Assembly (NCBI RefSeq): GCF_000012565.1
Contig: NC_007354.1
Location: 992,001 to 1,056,000, forward strand
Direction of reading: 5' to 3'
DNA: 64,000 bases
Origin: Ehrlichia canis str. Jake
Lineage (GTDB): Bacteria > Pseudomonadota > Alphaproteobacteria > Rickettsiales > Anaplasmataceae
The position numbers were made by a program, and so were the translations under genes. Positions 10,587 to 22,200 of this stretch are shown in pieces. The notes beneath the pieces were generated by a model. That model saw nothing but the letters and a program-made list of their open reading frames with translations. It did no database searches and was not told the DNA's origin. The number at the start of each line of letters is the position of its first letter. Position 1 is the first letter of the stretch.

Positions 10587-11336
10587 ATGAAAAATAGAGA
10601 AAAAATTTACGAAGGGAAAGCAAAGATAATATTTGCAACATCTAATCCTTTAGAAGTAATACAACATTTCAAAGATGAAGTTACTGCTTTTAACAACAAA
10701 AAAGCAGATGTTATTAATGAAAAAGGAATTGTCAACAATTACATAAGCAGCTTCTTAATGAAAGAGCTTACAAACAAAGGTATCAAAACACATTTTATAT
10801 CATTGTTAAATCAAAGAGAACAGTTAGTAAAAAAAGTATCAATAATACCACTCGAAATTGTAGTAAGAAATTTATCAGCTGGCAATTTTAGTAAAAGATT
10901 TCAAATAGCAGATGGTACATCTTTTAAATCACCTATTATTGAGTTTTACTATAAAAGTGATAAGTTATCCGACCCTATGGTAAGTGATGGACATATTTTA
11001 AGTTTTCAATGGCTTACAAATCAAGAATTAGAAAAAATAAAAATGCTATCTCTTAAGATTAATGAAATCCTTAGTGAGATTTTCTTAAATGTCGGCATTA
11101 AGTTAGTAGATTTTAAATTAGAATTTGGAAAATTATATAATAACAAAGCATCAGATTTATTATTAGCTGATGAAATAAGCCCTGATACATGCAGGCTTTG
11201 GAATATCTCAGATAATAGAAAGTTAGATAAAGATCTTTACCGCATGAATTTAGGAAATGTGATAGAAGCATATAAAGAAGTCGCTCAAAAATTAAATGTC
11301 ATTACCACAAAACATATAATTGATAACAATAATTAG
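10587..11336 (+). CDS. purC: Phosphoribosylaminoimidazole-succinocarboxamide synthase
   Basis: SAICAR synthetase, which joins aspartate to CAIR with ATP in de novo purine synthesis in the cytosol. It opens with KIYEGKAKIIF, the family's ATP-binding N-terminal motif. IIPLEIVVRNLSAGNFSKR is the conserved central block, and LVDFKLEFG followed by LADEISPDTCRLW is the C-terminal signature. An in-frame ATG at 10560 would add nine residues, but the best promoter would start transcription at about 10563, and family members normally begin just before KIYEGKAK. The 249-aa form from 10587 is therefore chosen. The ribosome binding site is weak for both starts. Confidence 0.93.
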   Translation: MKNREKIYEGKAKIIFATSNPLEVIQHFKDEVTAFNNKKADVINEKGIVNNYISSFLMKELTNKGIKTHFISLLNQREQLVKKVSIIPLEIVVRNLSAGNFSKRFQIADGTSFKSPIIEFYYKSDKLSDPMVSDGHILSFQWLTNQELEKIKMLSLKINEILSEIFLNVGIKLVDFKLEFGKLYNNKASDLLLADEISPDTCRLWNISDNRKLDKDLYRMNLGNVIEAYKEVAQKLNVITTKHIIDNNN

Positions 11337-11556
11337 AAAAGGCTAACGTTATATACATCCATTACTTTATAGCAAGCAAGAAATTTTACTTTATACAGAA
11401 TTTTATAACAATTTACTTTATTATAAGAAGCTTTTAAATTTTACTCACTATATAACACAATACATTAATCTAAAATAATGACATTTCAAAATACTAAAAA
11501 AACAAATATATTACAAGTTTTTCTTAATCAACAAAATATTATAATACATACATTTA

Positions 11557-13113
11557 TTATAACACAATCTTTGATAGTATATCAGAATAACTACTCACAC
11601 TATTACACCTTATACGTGAAATAGAATTGTTACATATTCTTGACACCAACACTTCTAAGTTCTCATTTAGCATTTGTATCTCACTGTCTACATACTGCAC
11701 ATCTTGCCTTAAAATTAGCAATTCACTGCTATTTAATTTACTTGGTGACTTTATATTTTTTTTCATATGTTTTAACCAAGTAACACTCGATACAATTTCT
11801 TCATCACATTTAACAGAATCACTCAATAAAAAATCAACTAGAATATCATTATAATTTTCAGCAGTAAAAAGTAATTTTTTCATATTACACATCTGCTCTA
11901 TAATGTTACTTCTTTGATCACAAAGGTTTTTTATGATAGCTTTTATTCCTTTATTGGCATACACAATATCATTAAAATTATATTCTTTTTTTATAATTGC
12001 ATACATTGCTTTAAATTGATCATCGTAAAGAAATTTAACAACTCTTTTCTCATATACTTCAATGTCTTGTTTCTTATAAGACATAAGTATTTTGATTAGA
12101 AAAAATTCTATTTCTTTACCTACAGTAAGAAACCGTAACGATAATATTTGATAAATTTTTGTATATGCACTACATATATTTTCAGATGACATAATAATCT
12201 TTATAACATTCTTAAATGTTACACTAATTTCCTGATATAATTGGACTTTACGTGTATCAGTCTTTGCATCTTGACATGCTTCTGTACCAAAAACATGATA
12301 AGCAATCTCAGAACAAATAGTTTTAAAACTATGTTTTATTTGATTAAATAAAAAACTTGATTTTAATAAGTTACCATTATTTCCAAAAACAATATACTTA
12401 ATCATTAACATATCAACCCGCGATATTGCAAAAGTAGATACTACAACATTACAAATTTTATCATTATCAATAACATCACTTGCAGATAATATTTCCGACA
12501 TAGAAGGAATACATTCCAACACATCAAAATCTTGATCTCTAGCTCTAGAAACCACACTCACAAGCTCTTCATACTTCTCTAGTAATTCACCATTACGCTG
12601 CTCTATACTATCCTCTATAATGTTCTGCTCAACGTTTTTCCTTTCTTTCTTATTTAACTCATTAATGACTTCATAATAATCTTCTATTGCCTTTCTTTCT
12701 ATTTTAGCTGCTAATCTTGGAGCATTTTTTCTTTTTATAAAGAATCTAATAAACTTATTTATTGTACTATTAATGCACTTCCTCACAAAACTGTCATTCA
12801 GCAGTACTTCTTTATTTTTTATCAAAGTAAAAACTGCCATAATTTCAGTATATTTTTGTAATACTTGCAGTGATTTATCTCTACGTATCAATACTCTAAA
12901 AAACAGTACTAGCAACCTATAGAATTGCACATTATATTCATACATTATCAATAATGTTCTAACTTTCCCTAGTTCCTCTTTCTCCAACTTTAATGAATCC
13001 ACTATTTCCTTGAGATATTGTGGCCTCATTAACTGATACTCAACAACTGAAATACTTTTAAATAAATTAGGACTTGATTTACTAAGATTAATTTCTTTAT
13101 CCATATATAACAT
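11557..13113 (-). CDS. Hypothetical helical protein (518 aa)
   Basis: Not recognised. A 518-aa, Lys/Glu/Ile-rich, mostly helical protein without signal peptide or clear transmembrane helix. A moderately hydrophobic stretch near residues 55-80 (YRLLVLFFRVLIRR) is amphipathic rather than a good membrane span. A basic patch (FIRFFIKRKNAPRLAAKIERK) lies near 120-140, and a probable coiled coil (ELNKKERKNVEQN) follows. A second ATG at 13104 could be the true start, since neither has a strong ribosome binding site. It is the leftmost member of the continuous minus-strand block and lies 100 bases downstream of the first giant repeat protein. Confidence 0.75.
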   Translation of the reverse strand: MLYMDKEINLSKSSPNLFKSISVVEYQLMRPQYLKEIVDSLKLEKEELGKVRTLLIMYEYNVQFYRLLVLFFRVLIRRDKSLQVLQKYTEIMAVFTLIKNKEVLLNDSFVRKCINSTINKFIRFFIKRKNAPRLAAKIERKAIEDYYEVINELNKKERKNVEQNIIEDSIEQRNGELLEKYEELVSVVSRARDQDFDVLECIPSMSEILSASDVIDNDKICNVVVSTFAISRVDMLMIKYIVFGNNGNLLKSSFLFNQIKHSFKTICSEIAYHVFGTEACQDAKTDTRKVQLYQEISVTFKNVIKIIMSSENICSAYTKIYQILSLRFLTVGKEIEFFLIKILMSYKKQDIEVYEKRVVKFLYDDQFKAMYAIIKKEYNFNDIVYANKGIKAIIKNLCDQRSNIIEQMCNMKKLLFTAENYNDILVDFLLSDSVKCDEEIVSSVTWLKHMKKNIKSPSKLNSSELLILRQDVQYVDSEIQMLNENLEVLVSRICNNSISRIRCNSVSSYSDILSKIVL

Positions 13114-13216
13114 TCTATTTAATATATATTAAAAATTTTTTATAAACAATATATCATTTACAATATATTCTTTCCTTTATAAAGAAAATTTATAATTATA
13201 TTAACTATTATGTTAA

Positions 13217-16200
13217 CTATACTGAACGCACACTACCACAAGCAGATACAACCTCATACCCGTTTGTAGTAGCAACACCTAATAACATACCTCTTGTCTG
13301 TTCTGTATTTAACAGAGCAGCTTTTTTAGAATTTATTTGTTTCATTCTTAATATTATATTTTTTACAAAACCACTAGAATCTACTACTGAACACTTTAAT
13401 ACTAACACTAACATTTCTAAATCTTCACCAATATCTTTTGATATAAAATTACCTATAGTATAACAATTTTTTACAACATTATTAGCTCTATCGTCATAAA
13501 TATCAAAATCACCAATAATACATGATACAAGACTATTCATATAATCAGAATCATTGTTTACAAATGCCACCCTCTCATTTTTAAGTTGCTTGATCTTCTC
13601 TTCACACTCACTCAACAATATTGCATTACTACCAAAATTTGAATTAAGCTCACTTAACTCTTTTTTTAAAGTTGCCACACTAGGCTTAAACTTGGATAAA
13701 CTAAACTTACCATGCGGTTTCCCATCATTAACAATTGCTCTATCAATTTCTGCTCTTTTTCTTTCAATTTTTCCACCAATTTTCAACTTCCGATCTAACA
13801 GTTTACTATATTCTTTATTCAACACACCTGCATATTCAATAATAACAGCATAATAACAAAGTATTCTCTTTACATAAAAATTCTCACAAATCCTTCTGTC
13901 ATTGAGTAACATTTCTAATAACTTCCACTCATTATCCGACACATCGCCACCAGAAAATACCCTTACAAAAATTGGAGATATATTTTTAATAATTGACAAC
14001 AACAATTTTTTAGTAACTAATTGCCCACGTTCTAAGAATAACAAACTCACATCTTCTAACTCAACAGAACTAATATCTACAAAATCCATTTTCAAATCTT
14101 TCATGCTTAATCTAATGATATCATAACAATCAACAAGCAATATTTCCTGTTCTATTATCATGCTGCTTGACTTTACTGTTACATTACCTTTCGCTTTTCT
14201 CTCTTCAATTAAATTATAGACTACTAATTCATATCTATTATCAATAAGAGGCAAATCATCATATTGCATATCATCCTTTGTAGTATTAGTAACACGTTCT
14301 ACTACAGGTTCAGTTAATACAGCTTCACATGTTTGACCATTAGAAATCTCTGCTGAATTAAATACACCAGAAATAGTAGACCCCATTAATTCTTTACTAA
14401 CACTACTACTTGCTAAATGATGATCAGTTCCAGTAGGCAGCTTTTTCTGAATTTCATGCATATCAATAATTGCAGTAGTAGGTTTTGCTGATGCATTTTC
14501 CATAAAAGACTCTTCTTCTAAATCAAATACAGCTGGAGAAGTAGGCTTTATTAATTTCTGGTTAACATCACTATCTACTAAATGATAAATAGGTTCATCA
14601 AACAACTGACCATTCATTTCAGTCGTGTCAATACTCTCAACAGTAGATGTTGATAATAAGTTTTCAATACCTTGATCAACAGCATATGCTTGTACAGCTG
14701 TTTTTTGCAATTTAGACAATTGCTGTTGTAGCTCAATCGATAATCTTGGTTGTAAAAATTTTGCTCTATCACCTATATTAGGATTTGCAGCATGAGGATA
14801 AAGCATTTTAAACTCCATTTTACCCTTACGAACAGCTATATCAAACCCATTAGAAATAAAACTAATGTTACTCTTAACTTTATTCACACAAACACTTTTT
14901 ATTTCATTAGTAACAAAAGACACAGTACCAAATATATTATTATCATCATCTTGTAAAACACTAGATAGTCGTCCATTGTTTTTAGATGTATCAATACTAT
15001 CAGGTACTTTTGCTATACCAAATTCTGTAGTAGATAACACTAATCCTTGTCTCATACTACCTGCTGTATGAATAGTCTCAGTAGATTCCTGGATTTCAGA
15101 TGTACTAACAATTGCAGCAGGATTTTCTTCAGTATATTCACTAGAAGATTCTTTTGCTAAATCACCTGTAGTAGATAACACTAATCCTTGTCTCATACTA
15201 CCTGCTGTATGAATAGTCTCAGTAGATTCCTGGATTTCAGATGTACTAACAATTGCAGCAGGATTTTCTTCAGTATATCCACTAGAAGATTCTTTTCCTA
15301 AATCACCTGTAGTAGACAACACTAATCCTTGTCTCATACTACCTGCTGTATGAATAGTCTCAGTAGATTCTCGGATTTCAGATGTACTAACAATTGCAGC
15401 AGGATTTTCTTCAGTATATCCACTAGAAAATTCTTTTGCTAAATCACCTGTAGTAGACAACACTAATCCTTGTCTCATACTACCTGCTGTATGAATAGTC
15501 TCAGTAGATTCTCGGATTTCAGACGTACTAACAATTGCAGCAGGATTTTCTTCAGTATATCCACTAGAAGATTCTTTTGCTAAATCAAATGCAGCAACAG
15601 ACAGTATTAATTCCTGTCTACCATTACTACTCGCTAAATGATTACCAGTCATAATAGGCAGCTTACTCTGCATTTCATATGCACTATTAATTGCAGCAAT
15701 AGGTTTTGCTGATCGATCCTGAAAACCTTCTTTTGAGCAAACTGTAGTCTCAGATTCCATGAACTCTTGACTTAGACTACTACTTGCTAAATGACTATCA
15801 GTAACAATAGGTAGTTCTCTATGCATTTCAGATACACTATTAATTGCAGCAATAGGTTTTGCTGATCGATCCTGAAAACCTTCTTTTGAGCAAACTGCAG
15901 TCTCAGATTCCATGAACTCTTGACTTAGACTACTACTTGCTAAATGACTATCAGTAACAATAGGTAGTTCTCTCTGCATTTCAGATACACTATTAATTGT
16001 AGCAATAGGTTTTGCTGATCGATCCTGAAAACCTTCTTTTGAGCAAACTGTAGTCTCAGATTCCATGAACTCTTGACTTAGACTACTACTTGCTAAATGA
16101 CTATCAGTAACAATAGGTAGTTCTCTCTGCATTTCAGATATACTATTAACTGCAGCAACAGGTTTTACTGAAGTTGTAATACTTTCATCAAAATTACATA

Positions 16201-18973
16201 CTTGTACAGCCGTTTTCTGTAATTCATGTAATTGTTGTGATAACCCTCGTTGTAAAAATCTTGCCCTAAACCCTATCATACCAGGGTTTGTATGACACGG
16301 ATAAAGCATACTAAGCTGATCAAAAGAAAATCTTTGTTGTAATCCATATGGGACTGGTTGTAAAAATCCTGCTCTAGAACCTATTATATCAGGGTTTGCA
16401 TGACGCGGATAAAGCATAGTAAGCTGATCAAAAGAAAATCTTTGTTGTAATCTATATGGGACTGGTTGTAAAAATCCTGCTCTAGAACCTATTATATCAG
16501 GGTTTGCATGACGCGGATAAAGCATACTAAGCTGATCTAAAGAAAATCTTTGTTGTAAACCATATGGAAACCTTGGCTGTAAAAATCTTTCCACAAAATC
16601 TACACCAGAATCTGTATTACGTGAATTAAGCATACCAATTTCATTAACAGAAAGATTAAACCTAGAAGTAATAGAATTATGATTAACTTGACATACAAAA
16701 GTATTTTTTGATCCACCATCAACACCATATGTAATTACAAGTGTAGTTTTCTCACTTGGCAAAACATCAGATAACTGTTCATTTATCCTAAACATATTAG
16801 TATCAAAAGAATTTCCTGCTGTATCAACCACAGCACCAACAGCATACGGCACTAATGCCTGATTTAAACTAGTACTCATTGACTGATCAACAGCTTCATT
16901 AGGTAGCTCACCTTTTACTGTAGCCGTGCCAATACTTTCAGAAGAAAATTCTGCTGGTACAGCACTACTAGAAGACTCCTTCCCTGAATCAAAAGCTACA
17001 GGCTCTACAAATTTCTGACTTACATTACTACTTTCTACAACACTAGTACGCAGTTCTTGCCGCATCTCAGGCGTGCTAACAGCTGAAGTAGAAGTTGCTG
17101 TTGCATTTTCAATAGAAGACTTTTCTACTAAACCACAAGCACTTGCAGTAGCAGTACTATCAACTACCATAGTTTTAGAACTTCCACTACCCAGAGAAAC
17201 TGTATCACACAAATGTAATGATTTACGCTCCACAACATCAATCAGCGTTGTCTGTTTATGAATATTTGTTTCACTATCATTTGCAGCACCCTGTACTGTA
17301 CTAACGTCATTAGGCAAACTAACAAAATAATTTTCAGTAGTCTTATCACAATCAACAATATCCTGACCAGTAGCAATACTTGTTTCATCTTTCAAATGTT
17401 CTTGACTAGTAGAAAGACTAAATGTTGTACTATCTTCTTGTTCATACTTTACTGCATATTTTTCTCTACTTTCCTCAGATACACCATCATTACCTCTTGA
17501 TACTTCATCAAACACCGTACTGTAATAAAAAATAGTTGGATGTAAGGAAAAACTTACACGCTTTTTACCATTACCAGACTGCTCAGAGTTAAAACTTACA
17601 TGTTCTTTAACATTAGGAAAGATTACACCCCCACTTTGAGATACATTAGTTTCTCCATTTTTTGCTACATATTCCTTTCCTACTTCAGCTGTATAATTAG
17701 CCACTGGGTTAACATCAGATAAAACAGAAATACCACTACGGTTACTATCTGCAGCAGGAGCATTAAGAGAAACCAACTTTGAATTATCGTCATCATCTGT
17801 TGTTTCTTTTACCAAATCATCATTACCCACTAAACATTCATTACCAGCAATCCTAACAACTGGACTAATATCATCACCTGCACAATCTTTAATACTATCA
17901 CCTTGAGCTGCACCTATACTTTTGTTTTGTAATCCACTACTGATTCTTTCTAAACCCTCTTCAATAGCTTGAGCAAAAACACCATCATATTTTCCTCTCG
18001 CAGAAGCTGTAGTACTCAAAGAATCTGGGCTAACATGATAAGAATAATATGCACCTGAAGCGTTTTCATATCCATTACCAGCATAAAAGTCAGCATTAAA
18101 ATATGGAACTTTTTTCTTCATTCCAGAATACAATAAACATGAATCACTATCATCATCCATTTCTATATCTGATAATTCACCATTTAAAGCTTCTCTACAA
18201 AATGTTGTATTAACAAACGGAGGTAAATCTTTACTTACATTACTTCCAATATCATTAAAAAATTTACTACTTGCACCTTGATATTCTGTTTTTTTCACAC
18301 TCAAAGTCTCTTGAACTTTTACCTCTGTTTCTACTTTCTCTCTTTCAGTCTCTCTTTCAGTTATATAAGCTTTTTGTGTAACATCATGTGTATTTGACAG
18401 ACTAGATCCCACACCAGCAAAAGTAGGGTTCTGAGTAGTCAAGTTAAGCTTATCATCCACTACTTCTTCTAATAAGCGACTATAACCTGCTAAGCCTTCT
18501 CTAGATATATTAACAATTGGTGCAAGACTTTCATTTGTATCATTTCCAACATCATTAGTATGTTTATTTACTTGTACTTCCTCTTGCGCATTTAAAGTTT
18601 CTTGAGTTTGTGTTGCTTTATCTATTTGCTCCACTCTAGCTGTATGACTTGTTTCTTGATTAACATGCGTACTTGGTGGTACATCATTAGATCCTTCATC
18701 AGTAGTAGTCTGAGCATCTAGAACACCTCTAACATTTTCACCTTCTTCATCACAATAAAGTAAATCTCGATCCATAGGATCATACTCTTCATCATCACTA
18801 GCTTCTTCCACTCTTAAATCTGTACTATCTATTGTTGGATGTTGTATAGTTTGCATTACTTTCTTATTATGTTTATATATCATAATTAAGAATATCGATG
18901 CCATGAGTAATATTAAAAATATTAACACTAATATAGTTGTAACTAACAGTGCTATTTTATAACAATCTTTCAT
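13217..18973 (-). CDS. Giant membrane-anchored repeat protein with three repeat families
   Basis: About 1918 aa, not recognised by name. One transmembrane helix is close to the N-terminus (IALLVTTILVLIFLILL), then a basic stretch, then a very long Ser/Thr/Glu/Val-rich region with low predicted order. Three tandem repeat blocks lie in the middle: 36-aa units containing LYPRHANPDIIGSRAG, 51-aa units containing SEMQRELPIVTDSHLASSS, and 47-aa units containing YTEENPAAIVSTSEI. The last 400 or so residues are non-repetitive and helical, with a probable coiled coil (KLKIGGKIERKRAEIDRA). An upstream in-frame ATG at 18994 would add seven residues. 18973 is chosen because it gives the short N-terminus seen in the neighbouring anchored proteins. 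It resembles in style the tandem-repeat proteins of Ehrlichia, which are secreted or surface antigens. That role is inference here. Confidence 0.85.
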   Translation of the reverse strand: MKDCYKIALLVTTILVLIFLILLMASIFLIMIYKHNKKVMQTIQHPTIDSTDLRVEEASDDEEYDPMDRDLLYCDEEGENVRGVLDAQTTTDEGSNDVPPSTHVNQETSHTARVEQIDKATQTQETLNAQEEVQVNKHTNDVGNDTNESLAPIVNISREGLAGYSRLLEEVVDDKLNLTTQNPTFAGVGSSLSNTHDVTQKAYITERETEREKVETEVKVQETLSVKKTEYQGASSKFFNDIGSNVSKDLPPFVNTTFCREALNGELSDIEMDDDSDSCLLYSGMKKKVPYFNADFYAGNGYENASGAYYSYHVSPDSLSTTASARGKYDGVFAQAIEEGLERISSGLQNKSIGAAQGDSIKDCAGDDISPVVRIAGNECLVGNDDLVKETTDDDDNSKLVSLNAPAADSNRSGISVLSDVNPVANYTAEVGKEYVAKNGETNVSQSGGVIFPNVKEHVSFNSEQSGNGKKRVSFSLHPTIFYYSTVFDEVSRGNDGVSEESREKYAVKYEQEDSTTFSLSTSQEHLKDETSIATGQDIVDCDKTTENYFVSLPNDVSTVQGAANDSETNIHKQTTLIDVVERKSLHLCDTVSLGSGSSKTMVVDSTATASACGLVEKSSIENATATSTSAVSTPEMRQELRTSVVESSNVSQKFVEPVAFDSGKESSSSAVPAEFSSESIGTATVKGELPNEAVDQSMSTSLNQALVPYAVGAVVDTAGNSFDTNMFRINEQLSDVLPSEKTTLVITYGVDGGSKNTFVCQVNHNSITSRFNLSVNEIGMLNSRNTDSGVDFVERFLQPRFPYGLQQRFSLDQLSMLYPRHANPDIIGSRAGFLQPVPYRLQQRFSFDQLTMLYPRHANPDIIGSRAGFLQPVPYGLQQRFSFDQLSMLYPCHTNPGMIGFRARFLQRGLSQQLHELQKTAVQVCNFDESITTSVKPVAAVNSISEMQRELPIVTDSHLASSSLSQEFMESETTVCSKEGFQDRSAKPIATINSVSEMQRELPIVTDSHLASSSLSQEFMESETAVCSKEGFQDRSAKPIAAINSVSEMHRELPIVTDSHLASSSLSQEFMESETTVCSKEGFQDRSAKPIAAINSAYEMQSKLPIMTGNHLASSNGRQELILSVAAFDLAKESSSGYTEENPAAIVSTSEIRESTETIHTAGSMRQGLVLSTTGDLAKEFSSGYTEENPAAIVSTSEIRESTETIHTAGSMRQGLVLSTTGDLGKESSSGYTEENPAAIVSTSEIQESTETIHTAGSMRQGLVLSTTGDLAKESSSEYTEENPAAIVSTSEIQESTETIHTAGSMRQGLVLSTTEFGIAKVPDSIDTSKNNGRLSSVLQDDDNNIFGTVSFVTNEIKSVCVNKVKSNISFISNGFDIAVRKGKMEFKMLYPHAANPNIGDRAKFLQPRLSIELQQQLSKLQKTAVQAYAVDQGIENLLSTSTVESIDTTEMNGQLFDEPIYHLVDSDVNQKLIKPTSPAVFDLEEESFMENASAKPTTAIIDMHEIQKKLPTGTDHHLASSSVSKELMGSTISGVFNSAEISNGQTCEAVLTEPVVERVTNTTKDDMQYDDLPLIDNRYELVVYNLIEERKAKGNVTVKSSSMIIEQEILLVDCYDIIRLSMKDLKMDFVDISSVELEDVSLLFLERGQLVTKKLLLSIIKNISPIFVRVFSGGDVSDNEWKLLEMLLNDRRICENFYVKRILCYYAVIIEYAGVLNKEYSKLLDRKLKIGGKIERKRAEIDRAIVNDGKPHGKFSLSKFKPSVATLKKELSELNSNFGSNAILLSECEEKIKQLKNERVAFVNNDSDYMNSLVSCIIGDFDIYDDRANNVVKNCYTIGNFISKDIGEDLEMLVLVLKCSVVDSSGFVKNIILRMKQINSKKAALLNTEQTRGMLLGVATTNGYEVVSACGSVRSV
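15026..15590 (-). repeat. 141-bp in-frame tandem repeat, four units
   Basis: Four 47-codon units within the giant repeat gene, each containing ENPAAIVSTSEI and TETIHTAGSMRQGLVLSTT. Units differ by only a few substitutions (Arg/Gln, Gly/Glu, Phe/Ser). Confidence 0.9.
15620..16165 (-). repeat. 153-bp in-frame tandem repeat, about 3.6 units
   Basis: 51-codon units containing LPIVTDSHLASSSLSQEF and CSKEGFQDRSAKPIA. GATCGATCCT recurs exactly 153 bases apart (15711, 15864). The unit nearest the 141-bp block is more diverged. Confidence 0.9.
16235..16600 (-). repeat. 108-bp in-frame tandem repeat, about three units
   Basis: Units of 36-37 codons containing LQQRFSFDQL and MLYPRHANPDIIG. TGACGCGGAT recurs 108 bases apart. 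A lone diverged copy (MLYPHAANPNIGDRAKFLQ) lies further toward the C-terminus near 14750-14815. Confidence 0.88.
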
Positions 18974-19246
18974 AAGTATACCATGCAAACACAAAAAACT
19001 AATTTATTAACATAATAGTATCTTTCTTAAGAAACTAATTAATTATCATATTAAAAAAACATCCTAAATATCAAGTATTATTAAATTTAAAAAATATTTT
19101 ATTTAATAAATTAGTCAATCTTAACATAAAAGCATCAAATTTGTAAAAAATTTTTCTTTATTCAACTAAAAATAATTAAGTAAATGTTATTTTTTAAAAT
19201 TTGACGCTTTTTATAAGCTTAGAAGTACTTACAAAATTAATAACCA

Positions 19247-22200
19247 CTACCTCAATTGACTTGAAGCAAACTCATTAACACTTGTTCCACTACTTAACAT
19301 GCAACGCATATCTCCAACAAATCTATCTCTCACTGGAAAACGATATTTAGCATGTACTAACCTTAGACAATCATCTTTAACAGAATCAAATACAAAGTTT
19401 ACTTCACATTTCTTCAAGTGTCCTTTTACCATTTCCTTAGACTTTAACTGTAATTGCTTTGCAAAAAATGTCTTTAATACTTCTATATGAACTAACACAT
19501 TCCCTCGTATAGTATCTTTATGAAATAACAGACAACTGCTTACTACTTTACCCTCTTCACTCTTTTGTAAATACTTATTTGCACCTTTAATCATTGCCCT
19601 ATGTGCAGTACACACTTTATTATATATAGTGGACGCTGCTTCATTAAAAACCATAATATATACTTCAGATATTGCATTTTTTACTATAAAATCAATTTTC
19701 CACTTGACAGTAGCTTCTATAAAATCACGTATATCTTTAATTGATTTCGAAGAATTAACACACACTTCATCTTGCTGCATGTCAACTTTTGCAAAAATGT
19801 TTCTCATATCTTCCATACACTCACTTATTATCCTTTTGCCATATTTATCCCACAACATAGTTTTCTGTGTCATACACCACTTATCAATACTATTTCGCAT
19901 AAGATTATTTACATACATAATGCGTGAATCAGCAATATACAGTAACTCTTTAAACTGAATGTCAGCATCACCTTTATTTCTTAATCGCAACAATAATTTA
20001 CGCATTATAGAAAATTTTTCACCTAATATATCAATCAAAGTTCTACTGACGCCATCATCACATAAAATAGCAATTTCACCTAAATTGATTGTTGATGGAA
20101 CAAAATCTGTAGTATTACTCCCTTGAGACCTAAGATCTGCAACATTACTTTTACTTCTCCTAACATTTGGATTAACCTTAACAGATTCAACTTTTTTACC
20201 TGCAGTTGTATGACCTTCCGGATTAACCACATCCAATAAACTAAATCTAGAACTTCCCTTGTGCATAGTAGATGCACTTCTCGCTAAAGATTTATTACGG
20301 ACGTCTTTTCTATCATGCCTAGCTGTTGCAACATCAGGAATATTTTCTACAGAATGCTTTGCTACACTTACACTATTTGATCTTTCAGCTTTTACTGGAA
20401 TCTCAGATTTTTTTAGTATAGACTTTCTTACATCTTGATGTATTGTTTGTTGTGAATTGTGACCATTGTCATGATCTTTCACCTGCTCTGTTATTTTAAC
20501 TTCACTAGATTTAGCACCAGACAGACCGGTAGCATCACCTCTACTTTTTTCTACAGGGTTATTTTGATGAACTACCTGCTTTTTCTTTCCATCACTAGAT
20601 TTTACTAATTTCATTACTGAAGCAATACGTCTACTAACAGGTATACCACTTGTCCTAAATCCTCCACGTGCAAATAAATCAGATCTATCACCAGCAACTG
20701 ATTTTTTGCTAACACCACAATCAGGTGTTTGAGAAATTACCTCTATATCATCCCATTTATACACAGGCATTCTCTCTACTAATTTTTTTCTACCTAGTGA
20801 CTCCCCACACTCTACTGGAACATTACTTCTATACCTTTTAGGGATAGCACCACCATGCACTTCTGCCTGAACAATTATTGAATTTTTCATATGATGCATT
20901 GTCTCTTGACCTTGAGAGGATGTTCTATCATTCAACAACCTGCTATCACACAAATTATCATTTCCTGGTTTACTTGAAATATCCACTTCTTCAGAAATTT
21001 CACTAGATTCCTCAAATTGCGTCACCGCAGGAATTGTACTACAAGATGCATCATCTTGTTCAATAACACGTCGTACACTTGCATCACTACTTGCAAATTC
21101 TTTTAGATAATGCAGTGCATCCGCTAAAATCTGATCCAAAGCTGGATCTGTTGTTACATGAACACTGCTTTTATTAGCACTACCAATTTCTTGATCATTA
21201 AATGGTACTTTAGCTTCAGAATCAGTTATATCTTTTAACTCCACACCTGGTTCTCGTACAACACTTTGTGAGCTTCTTGAATTATCCTCAGCTCTTACAG
21301 CTGTACACACAATTTCCTGAGATTCAGAAACTACAGGCTTAACATTACTCTGTAAAATATTAGAAATATGATCTTTCATATTTATTAAATCTCCTTGATT
21401 AACAATAAAAATTCTACTCTTTTGTAATTTTCTAAAAGTTTTGAAGCATAAACTGACATTCTGTAGCATCACAGTATAAGAATAACCATTTACATCGTAA
21501 TAACCAGGACTACCCAATCCTCTAGTTCCTTCAAAAAAACTTATCACTGAATGATGTAAATGGAAAATTGGTATGCCCTCAAACTTTACATATACTGCCA
21601 TACTATTAATAGTAGGATACATCATAAAATTTGCAAAACTAAAATTATCACGTGCAAATTTACTACCATAATGAAATGATAACCTACGATTAAATCCATA
21701 AGATGTAAAATAATCAGATCTCACTGCTGCAAAATCTACATCATTACCATTACTCAGTCTTATATTATTAACACTGGCTACACTAAGATCAGAATCATAA
21801 GTCTGTGATCTTATAAGGTTCCTACAAGAATTATCAACTTTATCACAATAATCAAACCCATGTACCTCCTGATATTCAATTGCAGTATCATTTTCTGGAA
21901 TATCAGATGCAACACAGTCATCAAGAAATGTAATATTGTAAAACTCTTTAGAATTCCCAAAACTCCCTATCATCATTTCAGAACAATAAGGTTGAATTAG
22001 AGTATTACACTCTGAAACTTCAAAACTCCAAAAATACTCACCATATGACTCCAGACTGCTATACGCAATCATGTCTTTAGCAATATTTATTCTAGCTGCA
22101 GGATTATAAGTTTCAAACACAATATCAGATATATATCCTTTAGGACCTATCAGACCATCACATTCACTTATACTAAAACCTACACTAGAAGACCCCATGC

